The translations under genes and the position numbers were made by a program. Shown here one piece after another: positions 17,752 through 26,096 of a DNA stretch of 43,718 nt. The DNA comes from Bacteroidota bacterium (GTDB lineage Bacteria > Bacteroidota > Bacteroidia > Chitinophagales > Chitinophagaceae). Positions within the stretch are counted from its first letter, which is position 1; each line of letters opens with the position of its first letter. Below the pieces are notes generated by a model. The model saw only the letters and a program-made list of their open reading frames with translations. It searched no databases and was not told where the DNA came from. Location of the stretch: NCBI GenBank assembly GCA_947448725.1, contig CANFOM010000020.1, positions 1 through 43,718 on the forward strand. The letters are read 5' to 3'.

Positions 17752-19533
17752 CTATACATACAAAGCTTCTATTTCTTTAGCAAAATGTTCCAATACTATT
17801 TTTCGTCTGATACTTAATTTAGGCGTCATCTCGCCACTATTTACATTCCACTCTCTTGGAACCAATGCAAATTTTTTCACCTGCTCTACTTGATTAAATA
17901 ACTGATTGTACTGTTCCACAATATCTTCAATCATAGCAATCACCATGCTGTTTTTTACAATAGCCTCATTGCTCGCATACTGAATTCCATGATGCTTTGC
18001 CCATTCTTTTAGCTTTGCAAAAGAAGGCACAATTAATGCAGACACGAATTTCTTATTGTCTCCTATCAACATAATCTGCTCAATGAAAGCGCTTTCTTTC
18101 ATTTTGTTTTCAATAGGTTGTGGTGCCACATATTTTCCACCACTGGTTTTAAACAATTCTTTTTTACGATCTGTAATTTTTAAATACCTGCCATCTACCA
18201 TCTCTCCTATATCTCCTGTATGCAACCAGCCATCAATAATGGTTTCGGCGGTTAAGTCGGGGCGTTTGTAATAACCCAACATCACACTAGGCCCTGCTAC
18301 ACAAATTTCACCGTCGGCTTCTAATTTATATTGCACCCCGTTGATCACTTCACCAACTGTTCCGAATTTAGTGCCACCAGGTGTTCTTAAATTAATACTA
18401 ATGATAGGACTGTTTTCCGTAGGACCATACCCTTCATATACAGGTATTTGCGCTGCATTAAAAATGCGCAATAATTTTACTTGACAAGCAGCACCTCCAG
18501 TTACAATATATTTTACATTGCCCCCTAATGCTTCTCTCCACTTATTAAATATTAATTTATTCGCCAACTTTAATTGTGTACGGTACCACCAGGAGCCTGG
18601 AATTAAATTATCATATTTTTCTCCTAAGGCTACTGCCCAGAAAAATAATTTTCTTTTAATGCCCGTTAACTCCTCGCCCTTCATCATTATTTTTTCAAAT
18701 ACTTTTTCTAATAATCTAGGTACTGTAGAAAAAGCTTGAGGTGAAATTTCTTTTAAGTTATCGCCAATGGTATCCAAGCTTTCGGCATAATAGATACTCA
18801 TACCGCTATACATATAAATATAGGAAGCTACTTTTTCAAAAATATGATTCAGCGGTAAAAAACTTAAAACTTTATCGGAAGGCGCATCAGGAAATGGAAA
18901 AGTGTCTTTTCCAGAGCGCAAATTAAAATAAATACTTTTGTGCGTTAACATCACCCCCTTCGGTGTTCCAGTGGTACCCGAGGTATAAATAAAGGTAGCC
19001 ACTTGTTCTACTGGAATACTTTTTTTAATTATAGCAACTTGTTCTAGTAATGCATCATCATTTTTTAATAAACTAGTCCAATGTTTTGCTCCAGAAATTT
19101 GATCAAATGTATAGATGTCCTTTAAGCAGTCCACTTCACTTTTAATAGACATTACTTTGTCATACAATTCTTGATTGCTGGCAAAAATATATTGTACCGA
19201 TGCGTCTTTTAAAATAAAACTAAGTTCAAGCGGGTTGGTGGTGGGATAAACCGGCACCCATATAACACCCAATTGTTGCGTGGCCATATCCGCTATTAAC
19301 CACTCGGGGCGATTGGCACTTATTATAGCAATTTTATCGCTTCCTTCCGGGGTAAAATTATTTCCAGATAATCCCAAACTTAATAAGCCTGCACTTAACT
19401 GGTTTACAGTATTGGCCACTTCCCCAGTGGAGTATTTTCTCCAGATTCCATTTTCCTTGCCCGACAACATATCTTCTTTAGGGAAATGTTGCAATTGATA
19501 ATCGATACAATCGAAGAGTCTTTTATATTCCAT
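17752..19533 (-). CDS. Long-chain fatty acid-CoA ligase (AMP-forming)
   Basis: This enzyme activates fatty acids with ATP and CoA via an acyl-adenylate, probably on the inner face of the cytoplasmic membrane. Signature motifs are the P-loop YTSGTTGTPKGVMLTH, YEGYGPTEN, GWLHTGDIG and the C-terminal hinge ITDRKKELFKTSGGKYVAP. I place the start at the ATG at 19533 (MEYKRLF, 593 residues); an in-frame TTG eight codons upstream (19557) is possible but less likely. Long-chain specificity is inferred from similarity to the FadD15-like group with its ENKMK segment. It stands alone, separated from the DUF1015 gene upstream by a strong terminator. Confidence 0.92.
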   Translation of the reverse strand: MEYKRLFDCIDYQLQHFPKEDMLSGKENGIWRKYSTGEVANTVNQLSAGLLSLGLSGNNFTPEGSDKIAIISANRPEWLIADMATQQLGVIWVPVYPTTNPLELSFILKDASVQYIFASNQELYDKVMSIKSEVDCLKDIYTFDQISGAKHWTSLLKNDDALLEQVAIIKKSIPVEQVATFIYTSGTTGTPKGVMLTHKSIYFNLRSGKDTFPFPDAPSDKVLSFLPLNHIFEKVASYIYMYSGMSIYYAESLDTIGDNLKEISPQAFSTVPRLLEKVFEKIMMKGEELTGIKRKLFFWAVALGEKYDNLIPGSWWYRTQLKLANKLIFNKWREALGGNVKYIVTGGAACQVKLLRIFNAAQIPVYEGYGPTENSPIISINLRTPGGTKFGTVGEVINGVQYKLEADGEICVAGPSVMLGYYKRPDLTAETIIDGWLHTGDIGEMVDGRYLKITDRKKELFKTSGGKYVAPQPIENKMKESAFIEQIMLIGDNKKFVSALIVPSFAKLKEWAKHHGIQYASNEAIVKNSMVIAMIEDIVEQYNQLFNQVEQVKKFALVPREWNVNSGEMTPKLSIRRKIVLEHFAKEIEALYV

Positions 19534-19598
19534 AGCACAAGCAATATTGAATAACAAATTACTAAGAAAGGGGCAGAAAAAAAAGAAATTAGTACATT

Positions 19599-19626
19599 AA
19601 AAAACCCAGTGGGTGAGCACTGGGTT
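19599..19626 (-). terminator. Rho-independent terminator after DUF502-serC-DUF1015
   Basis: The arms AACCCAGTG (603-611) and CACTGGGTT (618-626) pair perfectly over 9 bp with a 6-base loop. Read on the minus strand the stem leads into a T6 run (plus-strand A599-604). It lies 19 bp beyond the DUF1015 stop and before the acyl-CoA ligase. Confidence 0.88.
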
Positions 19627-19644
19627 AAAGTATATTAAAGGAGC

Positions 19645-20895
19645 TTAATAGATTAAATGGGTCAATAATCCATCTCTCAATTTGGGCTCGAACCAAGTAC
19701 TTTTTGGTGGCATCACTTCGCCTGCATCTGCGATATTAAACAATTGATCTATGGTTACAGGGTATAAACTAAAGGCAATAGCCATTTCTCCGCTGTCTAC
19801 TCTTTTTTCTAGTTCCGCTAATCCACGAATTCCTCCCACAAAATCAATTCGCTTGTCGGTTCTTTGATCTTGGATACCTAAATGTTTAGCTAAAATATTG
19901 TTAGATAAAATAGTAACATCCAACACGCCAATAGGATCTGTTGTATAAGTTCCTTCTTTGGCGATTAATTGATACCATGTTTTATTTAAATACATTCCAA
20001 AGCTATGCAGCGCGTTAGGTTTAAAAGCAGCCTCTTGTGTTGTAAGCTCAAAATCATTAGATAAAGCCGCAATAAGCGTTTCGGCGCTTTGACCATTTAA
20101 ATCTTTTACCACACGGTTGTAATCCATGATTTGTAATTGATTTGATGGAAATAAAGTAGTTAAAAAATAATCTGAAACTTTCTTTTCCTCATCGCCTGGC
20201 TTTGTTGCAGATTCACTTAAACTCAATTTTACTTTTGCTGCAGAAGCTGCACGATGATGTCCATCGGCGATATATGTGCAAGGCACTTGTGTAGCAAACA
20301 AATGGGTAATTTGATCTATGGTAGCTTCATCACTCACCGCCCAAACAGTATGTTGTATGCCATCTTCGGCTGTAAAATCATACACTGGATTTTTTGTGGT
20401 TTTCCACTTATCTATTAATGCATCTAAATCATCTTGATGACGATACGCTAAAAATACATTCCCAGTTTGTGCCCCAGTTGTTTTGATATGATTGATTCTA
20501 TCTAATTCTTTTTCAGGTCGGGTAAATTCATGCTTCTTGATAATGCCATTATTATAGTCGTCGATACTACTTACACCTACCAAACCAGTTTGTGCACGAC
20601 CATCCATAATTAATTGATAAATATAATAGCAGGGTTTAGATTCTTTAAACAACACATCGCGTTGCATAAAGGCAGTTAAATTGTTCAATGCTAATTCATA
20701 TACTTCTGCGCTATGGATATCGGTGGTTTCGGGTAAACCAATTTCACTTTTTGTAATGTGCAAAAAGGAATAGGCATTGCCTACTGCTTCTAATTTTGCT
20801 TCTGCACTATTTAGAACATCGTATGGTTTACTAGCAACTTGTTTTGCTAATTGAGGCTGTGGGCGCACTGCTTCAAAGGGACTAATTTTTGCCAT
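19645..20895 (-). CDS. DUF1015 family protein
   Basis: This 416-residue protein has the family's N-terminal ISPFEAVRPQPQL start and the conserved YIADGHHRAASA motif (near residue 220). Its biochemical role is not established as far as I know; the DGHHR motif suggests a nuclease or hydrolase-like site, but that is speculation. It is 31 bp after serC, and genes of this family are often beside serine-pathway genes in Bacteroidota, so a link to serine metabolism is possible. It is the last gene of its unit and is followed by a terminator. Confidence 0.88.
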   Translation of the reverse strand: MAKISPFEAVRPQPQLAKQVASKPYDVLNSAEAKLEAVGNAYSFLHITKSEIGLPETTDIHSAEVYELALNNLTAFMQRDVLFKESKPCYYIYQLIMDGRAQTGLVGVSSIDDYNNGIIKKHEFTRPEKELDRINHIKTTGAQTGNVFLAYRHQDDLDALIDKWKTTKNPVYDFTAEDGIQHTVWAVSDEATIDQITHLFATQVPCTYIADGHHRAASAAKVKLSLSESATKPGDEEKKVSDYFLTTLFPSNQLQIMDYNRVVKDLNGQSAETLIAALSNDFELTTQEAAFKPNALHSFGMYLNKTWYQLIAKEGTYTTDPIGVLDVTILSNNILAKHLGIQDQRTDKRIDFVGGIRGLAELEKRVDSGEMAIAFSLYPVTIDQLFNIADAGEVMPPKSTWFEPKLRDGLLTHLIY

Positions 20896-20926
20896 GGGCG
20901 CAAAGTTCGTTCTTTTTTACGAAGAT

Positions 20927-21994
20927 TTAATTTTTTTCAGCGAATGATTTCATCAAGTCGCAAAATGCTTGCACGCTTGATAAGGGGAGTGCATTGTACA
21001 TGCTTACACGTATGCCGCCCACCGTTCTGTATCCTTTAACACCAATCATTCCCTCGCTTTTACATAAAGCTAAGAAAGGTGCTTCTAATGCTGGATTGGT
21101 CAAAAAGAAAACTGCATTCATGATGCTTCTATCTTCTTTGGCAATAGGGCAATAAAAGGCTGGTAATGATTCTATGGTATTGTATAATAAGTTTGCTTTT
21201 TCAAGATTACGCTTTCCCATTTCAACTAATCCACCTTGCGCTTCTATCCATCTTAGCGTTAATAAACTTACATATATAGAAAATACAGGTGGTGTATTTA
21301 ACAGGGAACCAGCTTCAATATGTTTTTGATAATTTAATATCGCTGGAATTTTTCTGTTGGTTTTTCCTAGGATTTCTTTTTTCACCACCACCATGGTTAC
21401 CCCTGCAGCACCCATATTTTTTTGGGCGCCTGCATAGATTAAATCGAATTGTTTAAAATTAGTAGGTCTGCAAAATATATCAGAACTCATATCCCCAATT
21501 AATAAGGCATTCGTCTGAGGATATTGATGCCATTGAGTTCCCTCCACTGTATTATTGGTAGTAATATGCAAATAAGTAGCATTGGCTGGAATGTCTAATT
21601 GCTTATTAATGTAATTATGTTTTTTATCGGAAGTGTCGGCAACTACTTTTACAGGACCAAATAAACTGGCTTCTTTTACTGCTTTATTTCCCCATACGCC
21701 ATTATCACAAATAGCAGCCAATCCATTTTCATCCAATAAATTCATAGGCACTTGCATAAATTGCATGGTTGCACCTCCTTGTAAAAAAAGTACTTCATAC
21801 GCATCGTCCAATCCCATTAATCTTTTAATAATTTGTTGAGCTTCTGTTACCACTTCTACAAAATGAGAAGTACGATGTCCTATTTCTAAAATAGATAATC
21901 CGGTATTGTTAAAATTATGAATGGCTGAGGCAGCTTGATCTAAAACCTCTTGAGGTAAAATAGAAGGACCTGAATTAAAATTGTGCAATTGCAT
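20927..21994 (-). CDS. serC: Phosphoserine aminotransferase
   Basis: This PLP enzyme converts 3-phosphohydroxypyruvate and glutamate to phosphoserine, and may also act in pyridoxal phosphate synthesis. The 355-residue protein begins NFNSGPSILPQEVL, contains EIGHRTSHF, and has the PLP lysine in YAGAQKNMG. serA and serB are not nearby. It lies 57 bp after the DUF502 gene and 31 bp before the DUF1015 gene. Confidence 0.95.
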   Translation of the reverse strand: MQLHNFNSGPSILPQEVLDQAASAIHNFNNTGLSILEIGHRTSHFVEVVTEAQQIIKRLMGLDDAYEVLFLQGGATMQFMQVPMNLLDENGLAAICDNGVWGNKAVKEASLFGPVKVVADTSDKKHNYINKQLDIPANATYLHITTNNTVEGTQWHQYPQTNALLIGDMSSDIFCRPTNFKQFDLIYAGAQKNMGAAGVTMVVVKKEILGKTNRKIPAILNYQKHIEAGSLLNTPPVFSIYVSLLTLRWIEAQGGLVEMGKRNLEKANLLYNTIESLPAFYCPIAKEDRSIMNAVFFLTNPALEAPFLALCKSEGMIGVKGYRTVGGIRVSMYNALPLSSVQAFCDLMKSFAEKN

Positions 21995-22051
21995 TAGGTA
22001 TAAAAGAGTTTATATTATTTTTATTTATTTTTTTTACGCATCTGAAAAAAG

Positions 22052-22759
22052 TTATATGCCTTCATCGAAAGATGCTTTAGCATCTTTCTCTTCATCAGAA
22101 GACGCTTTAGCGTCTTCTTCTTCCACCGTTGTCACTCCTCCGGAAACCACGTACTTCATGGCTTCTGCTGCACTTACGCCTTTAGGGAATTTTTTAATTC
22201 TTGTGGTTGCAACTATATAAGTAATACCCGAAATAGCGTAGGAGTGTGGAACATATACTGTTACGAATTGATCCATTCCAAAGTGTGCTGTATTTTGTTG
22301 CGTGATAAATCCTATTCTCCAAACATCTGGAGAATCAACATTAACCAATACGGGTTGATCAAATTTTTTCTTATTGCCCGCAAATGCTTCTAAAAAATCT
22401 TTTACGGATGAATAAATAATTTTTACGCCTGGTGTTTTTTCTAAAATTTTATCAAATATCGACATCAATCTTTCTACAAAAAATAAAGAGGACAACCAGC
22501 CTACCAACAAAACCAATGTTATCGCAACAACAAATCCCAATCCAGTTACTTTAGGTATTTGTCCATTGACAGTTGCAAATTGTTGAGGGAAAAAAACATT
22601 CAACACATTGGGTAAAAAATTATCTACCCAATTAAATAAGCTCACTACCACCCAAATGGTCACTCCAATGGGTGCCAATACCACCACCCCTTGAAAAAAG
22701 CGCTGCGCTATGGCTGTTAAAATTTTCTGTTTGATAAATTGGTGCCTGGGATTGGGCAT
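22052..22759 (-). CDS. DUF502 family inner-membrane protein with repetitive acidic tail
   Basis: This 235-residue protein has two membrane segments (about 22-44 and 72-92) and the DUF502 pattern LAPIGVTIWVV, followed by PGVKIIYSSVKDFLEAF. The function of DUF502 proteins is not established. After about residue 211 there is a short acidic tail that repeats DAKAS twice. That tail is encoded by two tandem palindromes (see 22063-22122) and looks like an addition to the family core. The gene heads the minus-strand DUF502-serC-DUF1015 unit and is divergent from the TetR gene (124-bp gap). Confidence 0.85.
   Translation of the reverse strand: MPNPRHQFIKQKILTAIAQRFFQGVVVLAPIGVTIWVVVSLFNWVDNFLPNVLNVFFPQQFATVNGQIPKVTGLGFVVAITLVLLVGWLSSLFFVERLMSIFDKILEKTPGVKIIYSSVKDFLEAFAGNKKKFDQPVLVNVDSPDVWRIGFITQQNTAHFGMDQFVTVYVPHSYAISGITYIVATTRIKKFPKGVSAAEAMKYVVSGGVTTVEEEDAKASSDEEKDAKASFDEGI
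22063..22122. repeat. Two 30-bp tandem repeat units, each a perfect hairpin
   Basis: Units start at 22063 and 22093. The first hairpin has arms GAAAGATGC (067-075) and GCATCTTTC (080-088); the second has arms AGAAGACGC (097-105) and GCGTCTTCT (110-118). Both have 9-bp perfect stems and the same TTTA loop. The arms differ at three positions, and each difference is matched by its partner in the other arm. Both lie in frame inside the DUF502 gene and encode DAKAS. Confidence 0.9.
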
Positions 22760-22828
22760 TTTATGCTGGTTTAAGCCTCAAATTTCAAACAATTTTGCCA
22801 TTCGGCATAAATAATAAAAAAATAAGCC

Positions 22829-22866
22829 TGGAAACTTTGAAAACCAATATAGTTTCCATAGTTTTG
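22829..22866 (+). promoter_or_regulatory. Promoter of the efflux operon with overlapping palindromic operator
   Basis: TTTG (836-839), 19 bases, then TAGTTTTG (859-866) is an exact match to the Bacteroidota -33/-7 consensus. A palindrome TGGAAACT-N14-AGTTTCCA (829-836 and 851-858, 8-bp arms) covers the -33 element and the spacer. A dimeric TetR repressor bound there would block the promoter. The start codon of the regulator is at 22884, so the leader would be only about 10 nt. Confidence 0.75.
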
Positions 22867-22883
22867 CGCCTTCAAAACCTCCT

Positions 22884-23486
22884 ATGCAAGATAGAATTCT
22901 TAACAAAGCCCGCGAATTGATGTTCCAAACAGGGGTGAAGCATGTCACCATGGACGATTTGGCCAACCAATTGGGGATTAGTAAAAAGACCATTTATCAG
23001 TACTACAAGGATAAAGATGCTTTAGTAAGTTCTGTAGTTGAAAATGAACTGGCCAACCATGCAATTTTTTGTAATCAAAGTGTGGTTGCTGCAGACAATG
23101 CCGTGCATGAAATATTCTTATTAATGAGCGTGATACAAGAAATGTTTAATAGAATGAATCCACTCGCCTTATTTGAAATTGAAAAATATTACCCAGCAGC
23201 CTTTGATAAAATTAAAAAACATAAGGACGATTATATTTTTTCTATGATAAGTGCCAATTTAGAAAAAGGGATGGCAGAGGGTTTATACAGAAAAGACGTC
23301 GATGTAAATATACTTTCTAAATACAGGCTAGAAACTAGTTTAATTCCATTTAATATTCACGTTTTTCCTCCAAATAAATTTGATATGCTAAAAGTTAATT
23401 TACAAATAATAGAACATTTCGTATACGGAGTGGCCACATTAGAAGGACATAGATTAATGGATGCTTATAAACTTAATAACAAATAA
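22884..23486 (+). CDS. TetR/AcrR family transcriptional regulator
   Basis: This is a one-component regulator of 200 residues. The N-terminal helix-turn-helix reads VTMDDLANQLGISKKTIYQYY (about 20-40), a typical TetR DNA-binding segment. The C-terminal ligand domain is helical and unassigned. It is the first gene of the TolC-adaptor-RND unit (35 bp before the TolC-like gene), and it probably represses itself and the pump through the palindrome upstream. The inducer is unknown. Confidence 0.92.
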   Translation: MQDRILNKARELMFQTGVKHVTMDDLANQLGISKKTIYQYYKDKDALVSSVVENELANHAIFCNQSVVAADNAVHEIFLLMSVIQEMFNRMNPLALFEIEKYYPAAFDKIKKHKDDYIFSMISANLEKGMAEGLYRKDVDVNILSKYRLETSLIPFNIHVFPPNKFDMLKVNLQIIEHFVYGVATLEGHRLMDAYKLNNK

Positions 23487-23521
23487 CAATATTATACAAC
23501 AACAAGAAAATAAAATATAGA

Positions 23522-24856
23522 ATGAAAAATTTATTCATCGGCTTTCTTACTTTAATCAGTGCTAGTAATGTGCTAGCACAAAATGATAAACCCATACATG
23601 CATTTAGATTAGATGAATGTGTGGCTTATGCACAAAAAAATAATGTTCAAGTTAAAAATGCATTACTTGCCATTGATGCACAAGTGCAAACCAATCGTGA
23701 AATAGCCGCTGCCGCATTTCCCACCATTGGAACCAATGTAGGAGGTACAGATTATACTAAAATACCTACCTCGCTTTTACCAGGTCAAATTTTTGGTGGA
23801 GCTGCTGGAACTTTTATTCCAGTTCAATTTGGTACTAAATTCAATGCCAACTATGGGGGAAATTTCCAACAATTATTATTTGATGGGCAAGTTTTTGTAG
23901 CCTTACAAGCTCGTGAAACCTCCTTAGAAATGCAAAGAAAAAATGCTGCAGTTACAGAAGAAGTAATTAAAGCAAATATTTATAAAATATACTACCAGTT
24001 AGCTGCAAGTAAAACGCAATTAAACATTTTAGATGCCAACATTGAGCGTTTAAATAAATTGGCCCATGATGCTGAAATTATGTACAAAAATGGATTTGCA
24101 GAAAAACTAGATGTAGACAAAGTAAGTGTTCAATTAAACAACTTACAAACCGAAAAAATTAAAGCCAACAATAGTGTTGCCATTGGTTTTATGGGTTTAA
24201 AAATGTTAATGGGTATGCCTGTGAAAGATAGTCTTGCTTTAACCGAAGTGATTAATGAACAAAGTTTAAGCAGTGATGTATTAGTAGAAAATAATTTTCA
24301 ATATGGTATTAGGAAAGATTATCAATATTTAAATACTGTTAGAAAATTAAGCGAATACAATGTTAAGCGTTATCAATTGAGTTACTTACCTACAGTAAAT
24401 TTTTCCGGCGCTTATTCACAAAATGCCATGAGATCTAAGTTTGATTTTTTTGAAAAAGGTAGTTGGTTTACCACTTCCTTTTTAAGTTTAAATGTGAATC
24501 TTCCATTATTTAATGGTTTTGCTAGAGATGCAAGAGTTAAAAGAACTAAGATTGAATTAAAGCAGGTTGAAAATCAAATGGACGCTTTAAAAAATAATAT
24601 TGACAATGAAATTACGCAAGCAAAATTAAATTATATATCCTCTGTTGCAACTGTTCAATTTCAAAAGAAAAATATGCAATTGGCGGAAAATGTATTCCAA
24701 CAAACTAAAAAGAAATTTGAAGCAGGTACAGGTTCTAATACTGAGATTTCAGCTGCTCAAGCAGATTTAGTAAGTGCCCAAAATAATTTCATGAACGCTT
24801 TATATACTGCATTAATAGCTAAAGTTGACTTATTAAAAGCTTCTGGAAAATTATAA
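23522..24856 (+). CDS. TolC-family outer membrane efflux channel
   Basis: The 444-residue protein has a signal peptide ending near NVLAQ (about residue 20). It then shows the two-fold TolC pattern of long amphipathic helices and beta segments, with FNGFARDARVKRTKIEL and KKFEAGTGSNTEISAAQADL in the second half. In this family the trimer forms the outer-membrane exit duct of the pump. The adaptor gene follows 35 bp later. Confidence 0.92.
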   Translation: MKNLFIGFLTLISASNVLAQNDKPIHAFRLDECVAYAQKNNVQVKNALLAIDAQVQTNREIAAAAFPTIGTNVGGTDYTKIPTSLLPGQIFGGAAGTFIPVQFGTKFNANYGGNFQQLLFDGQVFVALQARETSLEMQRKNAAVTEEVIKANIYKIYYQLAASKTQLNILDANIERLNKLAHDAEIMYKNGFAEKLDVDKVSVQLNNLQTEKIKANNSVAIGFMGLKMLMGMPVKDSLALTEVINEQSLSSDVLVENNFQYGIRKDYQYLNTVRKLSEYNVKRYQLSYLPTVNFSGAYSQNAMRSKFDFFEKGSWFTTSFLSLNVNLPLFNGFARDARVKRTKIELKQVENQMDALKNNIDNEITQAKLNYISSVATVQFQKKNMQLAENVFQQTKKKFEAGTGSNTEISAAQADLVSAQNNFMNALYTALIAKVDLLKASGKL

Positions 24857-24891
24857 AATCATACAATAAATAAAATATTAAATATAAAATA

Positions 24892-26070
24892 ATGAAAAAG
24901 TTCTCAAAAGTATTAGTAAGCTCCTTTGTACTATTAGCCATGGCCTGTGGTGGTGGTAACAACAATATTGAAAAACAAAAAGCAAGTTTAGCCGCTTTAA
25001 AAAAACAAGGGCTTGAATTAAATGTAAAAATTGCCACCCTCGAAAAAGAAATAGAAAAAGCAGGTGGAGCAGAAACAGTGAAGGCCATTTTGGTATCTGT
25101 AACCCCAATTGCTGCACAAGATTTTACCCATTATATTGAACTTCAGGGTAAAGTGGAATCGGAGAGTGTTTCATTTGTAACGCCACGTGCTGGAGGTGGT
25201 CAAGTAAAAGGTTTATTTGTAAAAAGAGGAGACGAAATTAAAAAAGGACAATTGTTACTACAATTGGATAATTCCTTACTTAAACAAAGTGCTGCCGCAG
25301 CCACTTTAAATATTGAAACTTTAAAGTCTCAAGCAGCTTTAGCAAAGTCTGTATATGAAAAGCAAAAAAACCTTTGGGATCAAAATATTGGCAGTGAAAT
25401 ACAATTACTTACTGCAAAAACCAATGCAGAAGCCTTAGCCAGTCAATTAAAAGCTGCAGGAGAACAATTGGGTATGGTTAAAGATCAATTGGCTTTTACT
25501 AGTATTTATAGCGATGTGGATGGTGTTGCGGAAGAAGTAAATGTGAAAGTAGGTGAACTTTTTATGGGCCCTGGTCAAATTAAAATTGTGAACACCACCC
25601 ATTTAAAATTGACTACTCAAATTCCAGAAAATTATGCAGGTAAAATAAAAGTAGGCACAGAAGTGAGTTTAAACTTTCCTGACATTCAAAAAATTATTAG
25701 TGCTAAATTATCTGTAGTTGGTAATGTTATCGACCCATTAAACAGGAGTTTTTATGTAGAAACAAAATTACCAATAGACAAAAACTTCAGACCCAATCAA
25801 ATGGTTCAAGTTAAAATTAAAGACTACGAAAAAAAGAATGCCATTAGTGCTCCCATTAATTTATTACAAAATGACGAGAAAGGAAAATTCATTTATGTAG
25901 CAGTTACCGAAAATGGTAAGTTGGTGGCGCGTAAAAAAGTGGTTACTGTTGGGCAATATTATGGTAATAATATTGAAATTATTTCTGGCTTAACTACTGG
26001 TGATATCATTATCACAGAAGGCTATCAAAGTTTATTTGATGGTCAAAATATTACTACCTCCGATAAATAA
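24892..26070 (+). CDS. RND efflux periplasmic adaptor (membrane fusion protein), lipoprotein
   Basis: This 392-residue protein bridges the inner-membrane pump and the TolC-like channel. The N-terminus is a lipoprotein signal with lipobox LAMAC (Cys19). A short coiled coil (about 25-60) is followed by lipoyl-like halves (VTPRAGGGQVKGLFVKRGD, about 95-113), an alpha-helical hairpin and a beta-barrel region (VGTEVSLNFPD). It lies 35 bp after the channel gene and 26 bp before the RND gene. Confidence 0.93.
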   Translation: MKKFSKVLVSSFVLLAMACGGGNNNIEKQKASLAALKKQGLELNVKIATLEKEIEKAGGAETVKAILVSVTPIAAQDFTHYIELQGKVESESVSFVTPRAGGGQVKGLFVKRGDEIKKGQLLLQLDNSLLKQSAAAATLNIETLKSQAALAKSVYEKQKNLWDQNIGSEIQLLTAKTNAEALASQLKAAGEQLGMVKDQLAFTSIYSDVDGVAEEVNVKVGELFMGPGQIKIVNTTHLKLTTQIPENYAGKIKVGTEVSLNFPDIQKIISAKLSVVGNVIDPLNRSFYVETKLPIDKNFRPNQMVQVKIKDYEKKNAISAPINLLQNDEKGKFIYVAVTENGKLVARKKVVTVGQYYGNNIEIISGLTTGDIIITEGYQSLFDGQNITTSDK

Positions 26071-26096
26071 TTATAAATAAAGCTCAATAGATTAAT

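Noticed and set aside
19534..19557. Eight-residue N-terminal extension of the acyl-CoA ligase from a TTG
   Set aside because: The ATG at 19533 gives the usual short N-terminus of the family, and no ribosome site favours the TTG.
22778..22993. Minus-strand 71-residue frame across the tetR start and its promoter
   Set aside because: It overlaps the regulator's promoter, operator and helix-turn-helix coding region and has no family resemblance.
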